Source: Clostridia bacterium (lineage in GTDB: Bacteria; Bacillota; Clostridia; Oscillospirales; Acutalibacteraceae). Taken from it: a DNA stretch of 53,356 nt. Positions 25,375 to 34,462 of this stretch are shown one piece after another (the first letter of the stretch is position 1; every line of letters starts with the position of its first letter). The stretch covers positions 1 to 53,356 of the forward strand of contig JAFSXY010000048.1 of the NCBI GenBank assembly GCA_017443805.1, in the 5' to 3' direction. The notes under the pieces are model-generated. The model did no database searches. It worked only from the letters and a program-made list of their open reading frames with translations, and had not been told where the DNA came from. Made by a program: the position numbers and the translations under genes.

Positions 25375-27477
25375 ATGAAAAAAACGATCAAGGTGTTTTT
25401 GGTTTTACTTTCTCTCTGCCTGCTGGCCGCACTGCTGCCGGTCTTTTCCGGCGCGGCTGACACCGGAGCGTATGCCGTTTATAACAATACGGGTGAAACG
25501 ACGACCCTGATCTTTTTGCGGGGCGAAAAGCTTGAGGACGGCGTAAAACGGACGGAAGACGGCGTGACCTATCCCGGCACGGTTTATTCGTCCTTTGAAA
25601 CACGGACTTTCTTAAATGAGATCCGCGTTCCATGGAACAGCGTCGGTTCGACCGTCAATACGGTCACGTTCCTTGACACGATCACGCCGAAGTGCACTGC
25701 GTATTGGTTCTCCTCCTTTTCCAATGTGCAGAATTTTGTCGGCATTGACAAACTGGATACGACAAACGTAACAAGCATGACGAATATGTTTTACGGCTGT
25801 TCTGCTCTTGAATCGTTGGACATCGATTGCTGGGGCGAAAAGGTGGCAAACGTTACGAACATGTCTTATATGTTCTACAATTGCAGTAAACTCGGGGAAA
25901 TGTCTTTCAGTACCTGGGATCCCCAAAAGCTGGAGACCACGGAATATATGTTTTACAACTGTTCACAGCTGCATTCGGTGGATTTCGGCGGGTTTTCCTC
26001 CAACGTCATCAGAAGGATGACGAACATGCTTTACGGCTGTACCGCGCTTTGCCGGATGAAGTTCGGAGAGAATTTCCAGCTCAGCGCAACCTCAAATCCC
26101 GGGCTGCCCTCGGTGCCGACGACGCCGCCGTACACCGGCTGCTGGACCAACCTGGAGGGTGTAAAGCATTACATTTCCTCCTCTTTGCTGGTGAACTATA
26201 CTTTATCGTCCCCGAATTATTTTACGGCAGCGGGCAAAACCTGGGTGTGGGAGACAGAGGGTATGGTCCGCAGCCTGGAAAATGCGGTCGTGTTCGGCAA
26301 GACGGTGACCTACACCGGCGAAGCTCTGACGCCGGTCATTACCGTAAAACTGGACGACATCACGCTGACTGAAAATGAGGATTTTACGGTGACCGGGTAT
26401 GAGGGAAACGTCAACGCGGGCAGATATGCGGTTTATGTGGAAGCCGCGGGAACCCGTTATGAGGGTGAAGCTACCGGTTATTTCACCATTCAGGCCAAGT
26501 CGATCCAGACTGCGGAGATCCAAGTGGAATACCGTCAACAGTATACCGGCGATAAGATCATTCCGGATATGGTCCTCTCGTTTGGAGATACGGTGCTGGT
26601 CAAAGACGTCGACTACGAAGTGACCACGGGTTCGATGAATACCGTTCTCGGCAACGCAAAAGTCACTGTTAAGGGGATTGGAAACTACTCCGGCAGCAGA
26701 GACGTCAGCTTCAACATCGTGAGCAGAGAATTGTTCAACACAGACGTCACCGGTGCGGACGTCGTCTTTACCGGCGAGGCGTTGACTACGACGCTGACCG
26801 CGCATATCAACGGGAAGGATTTTGCGCTGACGGAAGGAAAAGACTATTCCGTTAATTATTATTCCGACAACATAAACGCCGGTACGGGGCGCGTGCACAT
26901 TACCGGAAAGGGCAATTATACCGGATCAACGGACGCGCTGTTTACCATCCAGCCCAGAAGCATCACAGAGGCGACGATCGGCGGGATAGCGGTATCCTAT
27001 TCGGGTGAGCCGCTTGAAACGACAGGAACCGGCAAATACGGCAAATACATACTGGAACAGGGCAGAGATTTAGAAGTTATCGGTTATGAGAATAACGTTG
27101 CGATCGGCACGGGGACGATCATCGTATCCGGCATCGGCAACTTTAAGGATTCCGCTTCCGGTACGTTTACCATTCTGCCCATGGATCTGTCGACTGCCGA
27201 AGTTTACGCAGAGAACCAGAAATATACCGGCAGCGCGCTGACGCCGCCCGTCACGGTGGTGTTCAACGGCGTGGAGATCGACCCCGAAAACTATACCGTT
27301 ACGTACCGCAATAACATCGAGGCGGGAACGGCCGACATTACCATCGTCGGAAAAGGCGAATGCAGAGGTATGACGGTCGGCAGCTTTAAGATTGAAAAGG
27401 AAAAAGTAAGTCTGTGGGAGCGGATCCTCGCATTTTTCCGCAAGATCCTTGCGTTCTTCAAGGGCGGTGCCAACTAA
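25375..27477 (+). CDS. Secreted BspA-like paralogue with Ig-like repeats and amphipathic tail
   Basis: 700 residues, paralogue of the preceding gene with fewer DUF285 units (about 122-230). Start ATG 25375 has CGGAGG upstream; signal peptide MKKTIKVFLVLLSLCLLAAL then LPVFSGAAD. The beta-rich units (about 306-672) match those of the neighbour in order. The end LWERILAFFRKILAFFKG is nearly identical to the neighbour's tail, so the tail is conserved while the repeat region has diverged. The 57-bp gap contains TATAAT (25340-25345) without a clear -35, so it may be read from the upstream promoter, an own one, or both. A strong terminator follows. Confidence 0.88.
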   Translation: MKKTIKVFLVLLSLCLLAALLPVFSGAADTGAYAVYNNTGETTTLIFLRGEKLEDGVKRTEDGVTYPGTVYSSFETRTFLNEIRVPWNSVGSTVNTVTFLDTITPKCTAYWFSSFSNVQNFVGIDKLDTTNVTSMTNMFYGCSALESLDIDCWGEKVANVTNMSYMFYNCSKLGEMSFSTWDPQKLETTEYMFYNCSQLHSVDFGGFSSNVIRRMTNMLYGCTALCRMKFGENFQLSATSNPGLPSVPTTPPYTGCWTNLEGVKHYISSSLLVNYTLSSPNYFTAAGKTWVWETEGMVRSLENAVVFGKTVTYTGEALTPVITVKLDDITLTENEDFTVTGYEGNVNAGRYAVYVEAAGTRYEGEATGYFTIQAKSIQTAEIQVEYRQQYTGDKIIPDMVLSFGDTVLVKDVDYEVTTGSMNTVLGNAKVTVKGIGNYSGSRDVSFNIVSRELFNTDVTGADVVFTGEALTTTLTAHINGKDFALTEGKDYSVNYYSDNINAGTGRVHITGKGNYTGSTDALFTIQPRSITEATIGGIAVSYSGEPLETTGTGKYGKYILEQGRDLEVIGYENNVAIGTGTIIVSGIGNFKDSASGTFTILPMDLSTAEVYAENQKYTGSALTPPVTVVFNGVEIDPENYTVTYRNNIEAGTADITIVGKGECRGMTVGSFKIEKEKVSLWERILAFFRKILAFFKGGAN

Positions 27478-27497
27478 ACGATCATGATTACGGATAT

Positions 27498-27532
27498 CTG
27501 CCCCGCGCGATCCTGCGCGGGGCAGGTTTTTT
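27498..27532 (+). terminator. Terminator after the BspA-like pair
   Basis: CTGCCCCGCGC (27498-27508), six-base loop, GCGCGGGGCAG (27515-27525), then GTTTTTT. Confidence 0.9.
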
Positions 27533-27554
27533 ACATTTTTTATATAAAAAGAAA

Positions 27555-27583
27555 TTGATTTTGATAAAGGGGTATGGTATACT
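27555..27583 (+). promoter_or_regulatory. Promoter of the transporter-DUF1846 pair
   Basis: TTGATT (27555-27560), 17 bp ending in TATGG, TATACT (27578-27583). Confidence 0.75.
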
Positions 27584-27616
27584 GAAAAAGAAATTTTTTG
27601 ACGGAGAAAACGAGAG

Positions 27617-29101
27617 ATGAAGAACATGGCCGAAACCGCCGTGCAGGCGGCGCACCCGAACAGGATCGGGATCAAAGAAGGCATGGGATACATGCTGGGC
27701 GACGCGGGGAACCTGTTTGTGCTCACCTACGTTTCATCTTTCTTAAAGGTTTTTTATACGGACGTTTTGAAGATCGGCGCGAAGAGCGTTGCGAACCTCT
27801 TTTTGTTTACCCGTTTATGGGACGCGGTCAACGATCCGCTGTGGGGCGCGATCGTCGCCAGGCGCCCGCCCGCGAAGGACGGGAAATTCCGTCCCTACCT
27901 CAAATGGGTGGCCGTGCCGCTGGCGGTCAGCGAGCTGCTTTGTTTTTTGAATATCGGCAACTTTACGCAAAAGCAGTGGCTGCTGCTTGTTTTTGCTTAC
28001 GTGACCTATATTGCGTTCGGCATGCTTTACACAGGCATGAACGTGCCGTTCGGGTCGCTGGCCTCGGTGATCACGGACGACCCCGACGGCAGGACGCTTT
28101 TGTCGACCTTCCGCTCCATCGGCGGCGGGATCGGCGGCGCGGCGCCCTTGCTGCTTGCCCCGATGGTGATCTACAATAAAAGCGTGGACGCCTCCGGCGC
28201 GCGCGTGGACACCGCGAACGCAAAGGGCATGTTTCTGTTCGCCGTCGCCATGGCCGTTCTGAGCGTGGTTTTCTACCTTGCCTGCTACAAAACGACGAAG
28301 GAGCGCGTCCCGTCGGAGGCAAATCCCAAGGTCGATATGAAAAAGACCTACTCCGCCATGCTGAAAAGCCGGCCGTTTATTGTGCTGGCCGTCACCGGCA
28401 TCCTGATCAGCGGGCAGCTGCAGTTTTCTTCCTTAAACCAGTACCTTTATAAAAACTATTTCTGCAATACGGGCCTTTCGATCGTGGGAACCATCGCGCA
28501 GTACCTGCCGATGGCTTTGATGATCCCCGTTACGCCGATGCTTGTGAAAAAGTTCGGCAAAAAGGAGCTCTCGGGCCTCGGCTCGGTCTTTGCCGCCGCG
28601 GCGGCGATCGCGACGTTTGTCATCAAGCCGAAACCCGACCAGCCGTGGATCTTTTTGGGGCTGCTGTTTGTGATCGGCTTCGGCTATTCCTTTGTTTCCA
28701 TCACAAACTGGGCAGTCGTGGCGGACGTGATCGACTATCAGGCGTATATCACGCACGAGCGCAGCGAAAGCGCGATCTATGCCGTTTACACCTTCTGCCG
28801 CAAGCTCGGGCAGACCGCGGCGGATTACGGCGGACTGATGCTGCTGGATAAAGTGGGCTACACCAAGGAAATGGCAACAATGGGCTACGTGGAGTCCGTG
28901 AGCCCCGGGATATTGAAGATCTGTACGCTGATCCCGGCCGTTACGTATACGCTGATCTTTTTGCTTTATCAGTTCGGTTATCCGCTGACAAAGAAACGGC
29001 TGGAGCCGGTTTACGCATATGTCCGGGAAACCAATGGAAAAAGTTTGACCGAAAGTACGCAGGAACAGGGAGAAAAAGAGCATGGCAAAAATCGGGTTTG
29101 A
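27617..29101 (+). CDS. GPH-family (MelB-like) sugar:cation symporter
   Basis: 494 residues with about 12 membrane helices. The N-terminus GIKEGMGYMLGDAGNLFV and TRLWDAVNDPLWG are typical of glycoside-pentoside-hexuronide symporters in the major facilitator superfamily; the loop DDPDGRTLLSTFRSIGGGIG and the second-half VVADVIDYQ are also family-like. It should import a sugar with Na+ or H+; which sugar cannot be read. The stop at 29101 overlaps the next gene by 20 bp, so the pair is coupled. The start chosen has GGAG about 12 nt upstream; an internal ATG at 27626 is an alternative. No glycosidase is in the same operon. Confidence 0.88.
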   Translation: MKNMAETAVQAAHPNRIGIKEGMGYMLGDAGNLFVLTYVSSFLKVFYTDVLKIGAKSVANLFLFTRLWDAVNDPLWGAIVARRPPAKDGKFRPYLKWVAVPLAVSELLCFLNIGNFTQKQWLLLVFAYVTYIAFGMLYTGMNVPFGSLASVITDDPDGRTLLSTFRSIGGGIGGAAPLLLAPMVIYNKSVDASGARVDTANAKGMFLFAVAMAVLSVVFYLACYKTTKERVPSEANPKVDMKKTYSAMLKSRPFIVLAVTGILISGQLQFSSLNQYLYKNYFCNTGLSIVGTIAQYLPMALMIPVTPMLVKKFGKKELSGLGSVFAAAAAIATFVIKPKPDQPWIFLGLLFVIGFGYSFVSITNWAVVADVIDYQAYITHERSESAIYAVYTFCRKLGQTAADYGGLMLLDKVGYTKEMATMGYVESVSPGILKICTLIPAVTYTLIFLLYQFGYPLTKKRLEPVYAYVRETNGKSLTESTQEQGEKEHGKNRV

Positions 29102-30566
29102 CAACGACAAATATCTGGAGCTGCAATCCAAAAACATCAAGGACCGCATCGCGCAGTTCGGCGGCAAGCTGTATCTGGAATTCGGCGGCAAGCTGTTCGA
29201 CGACTATCACGCTTCCCGCGTGCTGCCGGGCTTCCAGCCGGACAGCAAGGTCCGTATGCTTTACGAGCTGCGGGAGGATGCGGAGATCGTGATCGTGATC
29301 AGCGCAGAGGACATTGAAAAAAATAAGCGCAGGGGAGACCTGGGCATCACCTACGATATGGACTGCCTTCGCCTGATCGACGCCTTCCGTGATTTCGGCC
29401 TGTTTGTGGGCAGCGTGTGCATCACGCACTTTACCGAGCAGCCTGCGGCCGTTCAGTTCAAGAAACGGCTGGAAAAGCTGGGCATGAAGGTCTACAAGCA
29501 CTATATCATCCCCGAATACCCCGCGAACGTGCCGCTGATCGTCAGCGACGATGGCTTCGGCAAAAACGATTTCATTGAGACCGAGCGCAGTCTGGTGGTC
29601 ATTACGGCGCCCGGCCCCGGCAGCGGAAAAATGGCGACCTGCCTGTCGCAGCTGTACCACGAGCACAAGCACGGCGTCCGCGCGGGCTACGCAAAATTTG
29701 AGACCTTCCCCATCTGGAATCTTCCCTTGAAGCATCCGGTCAACGTCGCCTACGAGGCCGCCACCGCGGATTTGAACGACGTAAACATGATCGATCCCTT
29801 CCATCTGGAGGCCTACAATCAAACCACCGTCAACTATAACCGCGACGTGGAGATCTTTCCGGTGCTCAACGCGATCCTGACCAAGATCACGGGGGACAGC
29901 GTTTACCGTTCCCCCACGGACATGGGCGTCAATATGGCGGGCTTCTGCATTGTGGACGACGGCGTCGTCAGCGACGCATCCAAACAGGAGGTCATCCGCC
30001 GTTACTATGAAAGCGCGTGTCTGGCAAAGCAGGGACTGGGCGAAACGGCCGTCGTGCACCGCATTGAGCTGTTGATGAACCAGCTGAATATTTCCGTTGA
30101 GGACCGTAGGCCCGTCCAGGCGGCGCTGGACAAGGCCGCCCAGACCGGCGCCCCCGCCACGGCGATCGAGCTGGAGGACGGCACGCTGATCACCGGCAAA
30201 ACCTCCGCGCTTTTGGGTGCCGCCTCCGCCATGCTGATCAACGTGGTGAAAAACCTGGCCGGGATCCCGGACGGCATCCCGCTTTTGTCCCCCTCGGTCA
30301 TTGAACCGATCCAGGATCTGAAGGTCCATACCATGGGCAACCACAACCCGCGCCTGCACGTGGACGAGGTGCTCATCGCCTTATCCATCTGCGCCGCCAC
30401 CAACCCCGTGGCGAAAAAAGCGCTGGAGCAGCTGCCGAAGCTGCGCGGCCTGCAGGCCCACGCCACGGTGATGCTCTCAAACGTGGATATCCAGACCTTT
30501 AAGAAGCTGGGCGTGCAGATGACCTGCGAGCCGGTCAGCCAGAACAAAAAGCTCTATCACAAATAA
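29082..30566 (+). CDS. DUF1846 family protein
   Basis: 494 residues, full length for DUF1846. The sequence opens MAKIGFDNDKYLELQSKNI, a hallmark of the family, and contains FIETERSLVVITAPGPGSGKMATCL-type sequence with a P-loop-like GPGSGKMAT, then YAKFETFPIWNLPLKHPVN. The family is widespread in Firmicutes and its biochemical role is not established; a nucleotide-binding or ligase-like function is suggested by the P-loop-like motif, which is inference. It starts inside the transporter gene, so the two are translated together. A terminator follows at 30590-30622. Confidence 0.92.
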   Translation: MAKIGFDNDKYLELQSKNIKDRIAQFGGKLYLEFGGKLFDDYHASRVLPGFQPDSKVRMLYELREDAEIVIVISAEDIEKNKRRGDLGITYDMDCLRLIDAFRDFGLFVGSVCITHFTEQPAAVQFKKRLEKLGMKVYKHYIIPEYPANVPLIVSDDGFGKNDFIETERSLVVITAPGPGSGKMATCLSQLYHEHKHGVRAGYAKFETFPIWNLPLKHPVNVAYEAATADLNDVNMIDPFHLEAYNQTTVNYNRDVEIFPVLNAILTKITGDSVYRSPTDMGVNMAGFCIVDDGVVSDASKQEVIRRYYESACLAKQGLGETAVVHRIELLMNQLNISVEDRRPVQAALDKAAQTGAPATAIELEDGTLITGKTSALLGAASAMLINVVKNLAGIPDGIPLLSPSVIEPIQDLKVHTMGNHNPRLHVDEVLIALSICAATNPVAKKALEQLPKLRGLQAHATVMLSNVDIQTFKKLGVQMTCEPVSQNKKLYHK

Positions 30567-30589
30567 AACAGCGCGTTAAAACAGACAAA

Positions 30590-30622
30590 GGACCTGACGG
30601 AAAAACCGTCGGGTCCCTTTTA
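30590..30622. terminator. Terminator between convergent genes
   Basis: GGACCTGACGG (30590-30600), AAAAA loop, CCGTCGGGTCC (30606-30616), then CTTTTATTA. Good for the plus-strand DUF1846 gene; weaker for the minus-strand hydrolase. Confidence 0.85.
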
Positions 30623-30633
30623 TTACGTCTTTC

Positions 30634-31434
30634 TTACGCAAAAAACCGCAGCAGGCGGTCTTTATAGTCCGGCGCGGTATCGTACGCCGCGTGGCCGCGG
30701 TCCGTATACAGATACGTCTGAACGTCCGGCCGGTCCCCCAGCTTTTCAAAAAGCTCCGCCGCGGCGTTTTCGCCGAGCACTGCGTCGTCAGAAGCGCCGA
30801 GCGCCAGCACCGGACACCGAAGGGAAGAAAGCCTGTCTGACAGATCAAACGTCTGTATGCTGCCCGCCAGCACGGCAAAGCGCGCAAAATCAGCATCCGG
30901 TACCGTTTTTCCGGCTTCCGCCAGCATGCTGCGCAGGGCATTGAACAGCGCGGGGGGATAGATTTTTTCTCCGAACGCCAGGTACAGCCCGACGCCGTCC
31001 TTCTGTTCGGCCAATCGCAGCCACGCGTCCAGCGTTTTCTGCATGGTCGGCGTGACGCGCGCCGCCGTGGAGCCCAGCGCCAGCCTGCGCACAAGCGCGG
31101 GTTTTTCCAGCGCAAGCGTCATGGCGATCATGCCGCCCTGCGAGGCGCCGAAAAGATAAACCTGCTCAAGGCCCAGCGCTTCAAACGCTTTGGCCGTATC
31201 CGCCGCCATATCCGAAATGGAATACACGGGCGGCAGATCCGACCGGCGGTCAAAAACGTAAACGGTATAGTCCTTTTCAAACGCTTTGTACGCCGAAGCG
31301 ACCGCGTCCGCAGCGGCCGTGACGGGCTGCAGGCTCAGGCCGGGCAGGATCACAAAGGTCTTTTTGCCCTGTCCGAAGCGGAAATACGGCATGGTAAAGG
31401 CGTCCGTGCGGACTTCTTGTGTTGGAATGTGCAT
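30634..31434 (-). CDS. Alpha/beta-fold hydrolase
   Basis: 266 residues, a compact cytosolic alpha/beta hydrolase without signal peptide. The nucleophile elbow is GASQGG, the oxyanion region LPGLSLQP near the N-terminus, the acid likely in LGASDDAVLG, and the catalytic His in DRGHAAYD near the end. It is the last gene of the minus-strand run AbrB-ABC-permease-oxidoreductase-hydrolase, 23 bp after the oxidoreductase. Substrate unknown; an ester or lactone hydrolase would fit a carbohydrate-linked partner, but this is only context. Confidence 0.87.
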   Translation of the reverse strand: MHIPTQEVRTDAFTMPYFRFGQGKKTFVILPGLSLQPVTAAADAVASAYKAFEKDYTVYVFDRRSDLPPVYSISDMAADTAKAFEALGLEQVYLFGASQGGMIAMTLALEKPALVRRLALGSTAARVTPTMQKTLDAWLRLAEQKDGVGLYLAFGEKIYPPALFNALRSMLAEAGKTVPDADFARFAVLAGSIQTFDLSDRLSSLRCPVLALGASDDAVLGENAAAELFEKLGDRPDVQTYLYTDRGHAAYDTAPDYKDRLLRFFA

Positions 31435-31457
31435 CGTATGCCCTCCTGAAAGCCGGT

Positions 31458-32720
31458 TCAGTCTTCTTTTTCTCTTTCAGCCAAAAACGTCTCCCATTTT
31501 TCGCGCACGGCGTCGTATACTTCCATCGGGATATCCGGCGTGCCGCCTTTGCAGGTGGGCAAAAGCATATCCCCTGCGGCGTTGGGGTCCGTGCAGGCAG
31601 TATCGTGCCGCCAGCGTTCGCGCTCGGCGGGATCGCGCAGGTCGGGGATCTCCATCGCCCTGCCGTTTTCCAGAATGGAACGGAAGGCAAACATGCCGGG
31701 CAGGCACATATCCAGCGCCTCGTATACGCCGATCACGTCGGCCGATTCGTCCCCGAGGATCTTCTGGATAAAGAAGTGCATGGAATAGTAATCGCTGCCG
31801 CCGTGCCCGTAGTTTGCGCTCTCGGCGTCCTGTTCGGCGGGGAGATAGGTTTCAACGGGCTTTTCGTTCCCGTAGTCGCCTTCCACTGCATCCGCGTTGA
31901 CATACAGACGGTCAACCCCGCCCGTGCCGGCGTCCTCTCTGGCGGATTCCATTCTGCCCTTGGAGCCGTACACCACATAGGAAATATTGTTTTTATACAG
32001 ACCGCCGTGAATGCTCTTTACGATTGCGCCGTTTTCCAGCGTGACCATCTCAATGCCGTAGGCGGCGGCGCGGCTGCCCTGCCGGAAGCGACGCGCATTG
32101 TGGAAGCTCTCAAACCCGATAACGGATACCGGCCGCAGCCCCGTGATATGGAGGATGGGCCCCAGAGAATGCGTGCAGTAGAAAGTGGAATACATGTTGT
32201 TTCGCCAGTGGTCCGGCTCACCGTAGGTGATCTCGAACCAGATCGGCTCGCAGTTGTGCACGTATTCTCCCTCGCCGTACTCAAATTCGCCGATCTTTCC
32301 TTCTTTATAAAGCCGCCGCATCTCGCGCGGCGCCGCCATATAGCAGTAGTTTTCACCGTAGGCGTAAATTTTCCCGCTGCGCTCCACAGCCTCCACCAGC
32401 GCCACGGCCTCGGCCACGGTCTGCACCGGCAGGACCTCCGAAAACACGTGCTTGCCCGCGTCCAGGCACCGTATCGCGAACGGCGCATGCTCGTTGGCGT
32501 AGTTCGCCAGCACCACGGCGTCCATATCGTGCTTTATAAAATCGTCAAAATTATCATAATAGGCGACAGGCAGGTCCCCCGCGTCACGGCGTACTTTTTC
32601 CAGTTCATAGGGCGCCTTGTCGCAAACGGCGACGACCTCGGCGTCCGTCGCGTTTTTACAGTATTCGATCATGGTTCTGCCGCGGTGCGCGCCGAGCACG
32701 CCCACTTTTACTTTTTTCAT
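31458..32720 (-). CDS. Gfo/Idh/MocA-family oxidoreductase
   Basis: 420 residues. An N-terminal Rossmann fold (KVKVGVLGAHRGRTMIEYC, with a modified glycine motif) is followed by HVFSEVLPVQTVAEA, the position usually occupied by the EKP motif; here it reads SEVLP, so the lysine is absent. The C-terminal half has the family's alpha/beta substrate domain with THSLGPILHITG. Members oxidise or reduce sugars and polyols with NAD(P); some relatives are NAD-dependent glycosidases (GH109), which share long C-termini and altered motifs and are an alternative here. It is 27 bp after the ABC permease with AAGGAGG upstream. Confidence 0.85.
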   Translation of the reverse strand: MKKVKVGVLGAHRGRTMIEYCKNATDAEVVAVCDKAPYELEKVRRDAGDLPVAYYDNFDDFIKHDMDAVVLANYANEHAPFAIRCLDAGKHVFSEVLPVQTVAEAVALVEAVERSGKIYAYGENYCYMAAPREMRRLYKEGKIGEFEYGEGEYVHNCEPIWFEITYGEPDHWRNNMYSTFYCTHSLGPILHITGLRPVSVIGFESFHNARRFRQGSRAAAYGIEMVTLENGAIVKSIHGGLYKNNISYVVYGSKGRMESAREDAGTGGVDRLYVNADAVEGDYGNEKPVETYLPAEQDAESANYGHGGSDYYSMHFFIQKILGDESADVIGVYEALDMCLPGMFAFRSILENGRAMEIPDLRDPAERERWRHDTACTDPNAAGDMLLPTCKGGTPDIPMEVYDAVREKWETFLAEREKED

Positions 32721-32747
32721 TTAATAATCCTCCTTGGCGGGCTTCGG

Positions 32748-33500
32748 TCAAGCCCGTTCCATTTTTCTTTTGAACAGAAATACGGCGGCAATGCAAACGG
32801 CTGCCGTGTATGCCAGCACGATCGCCAGCGGCTTTATGAGATCCGCTGCGGGGTCCGCGGCGCCGTTGACCGCGTTCTGCACAAGTACGGTCGCGTTGCG
32901 GAAGGGCAGCGCCTGCATCACGGCCAGCATGCCGCCGCCGAGCCCCTCGGCGGGGAACCACATGCCGGATAACAGGGACTGCCCCGCGATCACGACGGAC
33001 GCGACCCCGCCGACGGAGCGCTCGTTGCATATTACGCCGAGCAGAACCCCGAGGCCGATGTAGAACAGGCCGGTGACCAGACAGAGCAGCACGCCCCAAA
33101 GCATGGACCGCGAGAAGAACGCCGGTTCTAAGATCCCGCCGACAAGGAAGAACAAAACGGACTGCGCGGCGGAACAGGGCAGCAGCGCCAGTATATAGCC
33201 TGCGATAAACTCCCTTGACCGCGCGCCGGAGACGTACAGCCTTGTCAAAAACGACGAGCTCCTGTCCAGCGCGATCAGCAAGCCCGCGAACAGCGCCAGA
33301 AACGCCTGTGCGAACACCGCGATCCCGGGCGCCAGCGCGCGCATCTCAAACTGCGACGTCAGCTTATGAAAGAGCAGATAAAACAATATCTCCATCAAAA
33401 GCGGCATGGCCGTCATAAAGAGGAAGCTCAGCGGATCGCGCAGGATCTCTTTGAGGTTTCTGCCCGCGAGTACAACAATTCTGTTTTCTGCCTTACGCAT
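32748..33500 (-). CDS. ABC-2 type transporter permease
   Basis: 250 residues from ATG 33500 (MRKAENRIVVLAGRNLKEIL), overlapping the ATPase stop by 8 bp; a longer frame to 33575 lies wholly inside the ATPase gene. About six membrane helices (for example FLFMTAMPLLMEILFYLLFH and GVLLCLVTGLFYIGLGVLLG) in the ABC-2/YhhJ-like arrangement. With the upstream ATPase it forms a complete exporter half pair. ABC-2 systems export drugs, lipids, polysaccharides or peptides; nothing nearby names the cargo. Possibly regulated by the AbrB-type protein that starts the operon. Confidence 0.88.
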   Translation of the reverse strand: MRKAENRIVVLAGRNLKEILRDPLSFLFMTAMPLLMEILFYLLFHKLTSQFEMRALAPGIAVFAQAFLALFAGLLIALDRSSSFLTRLYVSGARSREFIAGYILALLPCSAAQSVLFFLVGGILEPAFFSRSMLWGVLLCLVTGLFYIGLGVLLGVICNERSVGGVASVVIAGQSLLSGMWFPAEGLGGGMLAVMQALPFRNATVLVQNAVNGAADPAADLIKPLAIVLAYTAAVCIAAVFLFKRKMERA

Positions 33501-34227
33501 CGGATACACCTCCGCCGACGAATTTGACGAACGCATCCTCCACGTTGTCAGCGCCGGTCTGCGCAAACAGCGCATCCTTGCCGCCCAGAAACAAAAGTCT
33601 GCCGTCCTTCATAATGCCGATGCTGTCCGCAAGCGCCTCGGCCTCCTCCATGTAATGCGTCGTTAAAACGATCGTCGTGGACCCGTGCAGCGCGCGGATG
33701 ACGTTCCACAGCTCCCGCCGCGCGATCACGTCCAGCCCCAGCGTCGGCTCGTCCAAAAATAAGACCTTGGGCGACGACACAAGCGCCAGCGCAATGGACA
33801 GCTTGCGCTGCCATCCGCCGGAAAGCGTGGACGCGCGCTTGTTTTTTACTTTGTCCAGCTCAAGCGCGGCATAAAGCTTTTCCTTTGTGTTTTTGATCTC
33901 CTCTTTTGACTGGCCGTTGAGCTTTGCATAAAACGCAATGTTTTCTTCTACCGTCAGCTTGCGCGCGACGGCGGTCTCCTGCATGGATATGTCGATCAGC
34001 GGTTTTATTTTATCTGCGTCCCGTAAAACGGAATACCCGCACACGAACGCGTCGCCGCCGGTGGGCTTTGCAAGACAGGTCAGCATTTTGACCGTCGTCG
34101 TCTTGCCCGCGCCGTTTAGGCCCAGCAGCGCGAACAGCTCGCCCTCTTTCACCGTCAGGTCCAGCCCCGCCACCGCGACGGTATCTTTATATTCCTTGCG
34201 GAGCTTTTCGGTTTTAATGATCTCCAT
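33493..34227 (-). CDS. ABC transporter ATP-binding protein
   Basis: 244 residues. Walker A GLNGAGKTTT, Q-loop around ISMQETAVARKL, signature LSGGWQRKLS, Walker B KVLFLDEPTLGLD, and H-loop VLTTHYMEEAEALAD are all in order, as in CcmA-type partners of ABC-2 permeases. Its ATG overlaps the end of the AbrB-type gene by 14 bp and its stop overlaps the permease start by 8 bp, so the three cistrons are translationally coupled. Confidence 0.94.
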   Translation of the reverse strand: MEIIKTEKLRKEYKDTVAVAGLDLTVKEGELFALLGLNGAGKTTTVKMLTCLAKPTGGDAFVCGYSVLRDADKIKPLIDISMQETAVARKLTVEENIAFYAKLNGQSKEEIKNTKEKLYAALELDKVKNKRASTLSGGWQRKLSIALALVSSPKVLFLDEPTLGLDVIARRELWNVIRALHGSTTIVLTTHYMEEAEALADSIGIMKDGRLLFLGGKDALFAQTGADNVEDAFVKFVGGGVSDA

Positions 34228-34420
34228 CCCTGTCCTCCATCAGCTTGTAAAACATGGTATCCTTCAGCAGCGCAAGGCCTCTTTGCGCGTCGCCCATCAC
34301 CATCAGCGTGTCGCCCTGCCGGATATCGAACATCGCCCTTGCCTCCGCCGGAATGGTGATCTGCCCCTTCGGGCCGACCTTCACGCTGACGATAAAGCGG
34401 TTGTCCCGATCTTTTTCCAC
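34214..34420 (-). CDS. AbrB/SpoVT-type transcription regulator
   Basis: 68 residues from a GTG at 34418-34420 with AGGAGG 6 nt upstream. The swapped-hairpin domain reads VSVKVGPKGQITIPAEARAM then FDIRQGDTLMVMG, a textbook AbrB/MazE N-terminal fold. A longer ATG frame to 34537 crosses the promoter and is rejected. It heads the ABC transporter operon, so it may regulate that operon or itself; three 9-bp direct repeats lie in its leader (34432-34458). No toxin gene is beside it, so it is not an obvious antitoxin. Confidence 0.88.
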   Translation of the reverse strand: MEKDRDNRFIVSVKVGPKGQITIPAEARAMFDIRQGDTLMVMGDAQRGLALLKDTMFYKLMEDRDGDH

Positions 34421-34431
34421 GTGCGCCCTCC

Positions 34432-34458
34432 TTTTCTTATTTTTCTTACTTTTCTTAC
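34432..34458 (-). promoter_or_regulatory. Three 9-bp direct repeats in the ABC operon leader
   Basis: Minus strand: GTAAGAAAA, GTAAGAAAA, ATAAGAAAA, perfectly in tandem, directly between the -10 box and the ribosome site of the AbrB-type gene. Candidate operator, or an A-rich leader element. Confidence 0.6.
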
Positions 34459-34462
34459 CGTT

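Noticed and set aside
28941-32972. Antisense frames of about 470 and 517 codons over the DUF1846 gene and the oxidoreductase
   Set aside because: Both lie over well-supported genes and lack start signals and family motifs.
34214-34420. MazE-type antitoxin
   Set aside because: No toxin gene beside it; the next cistron is an overlapping ABC ATPase.
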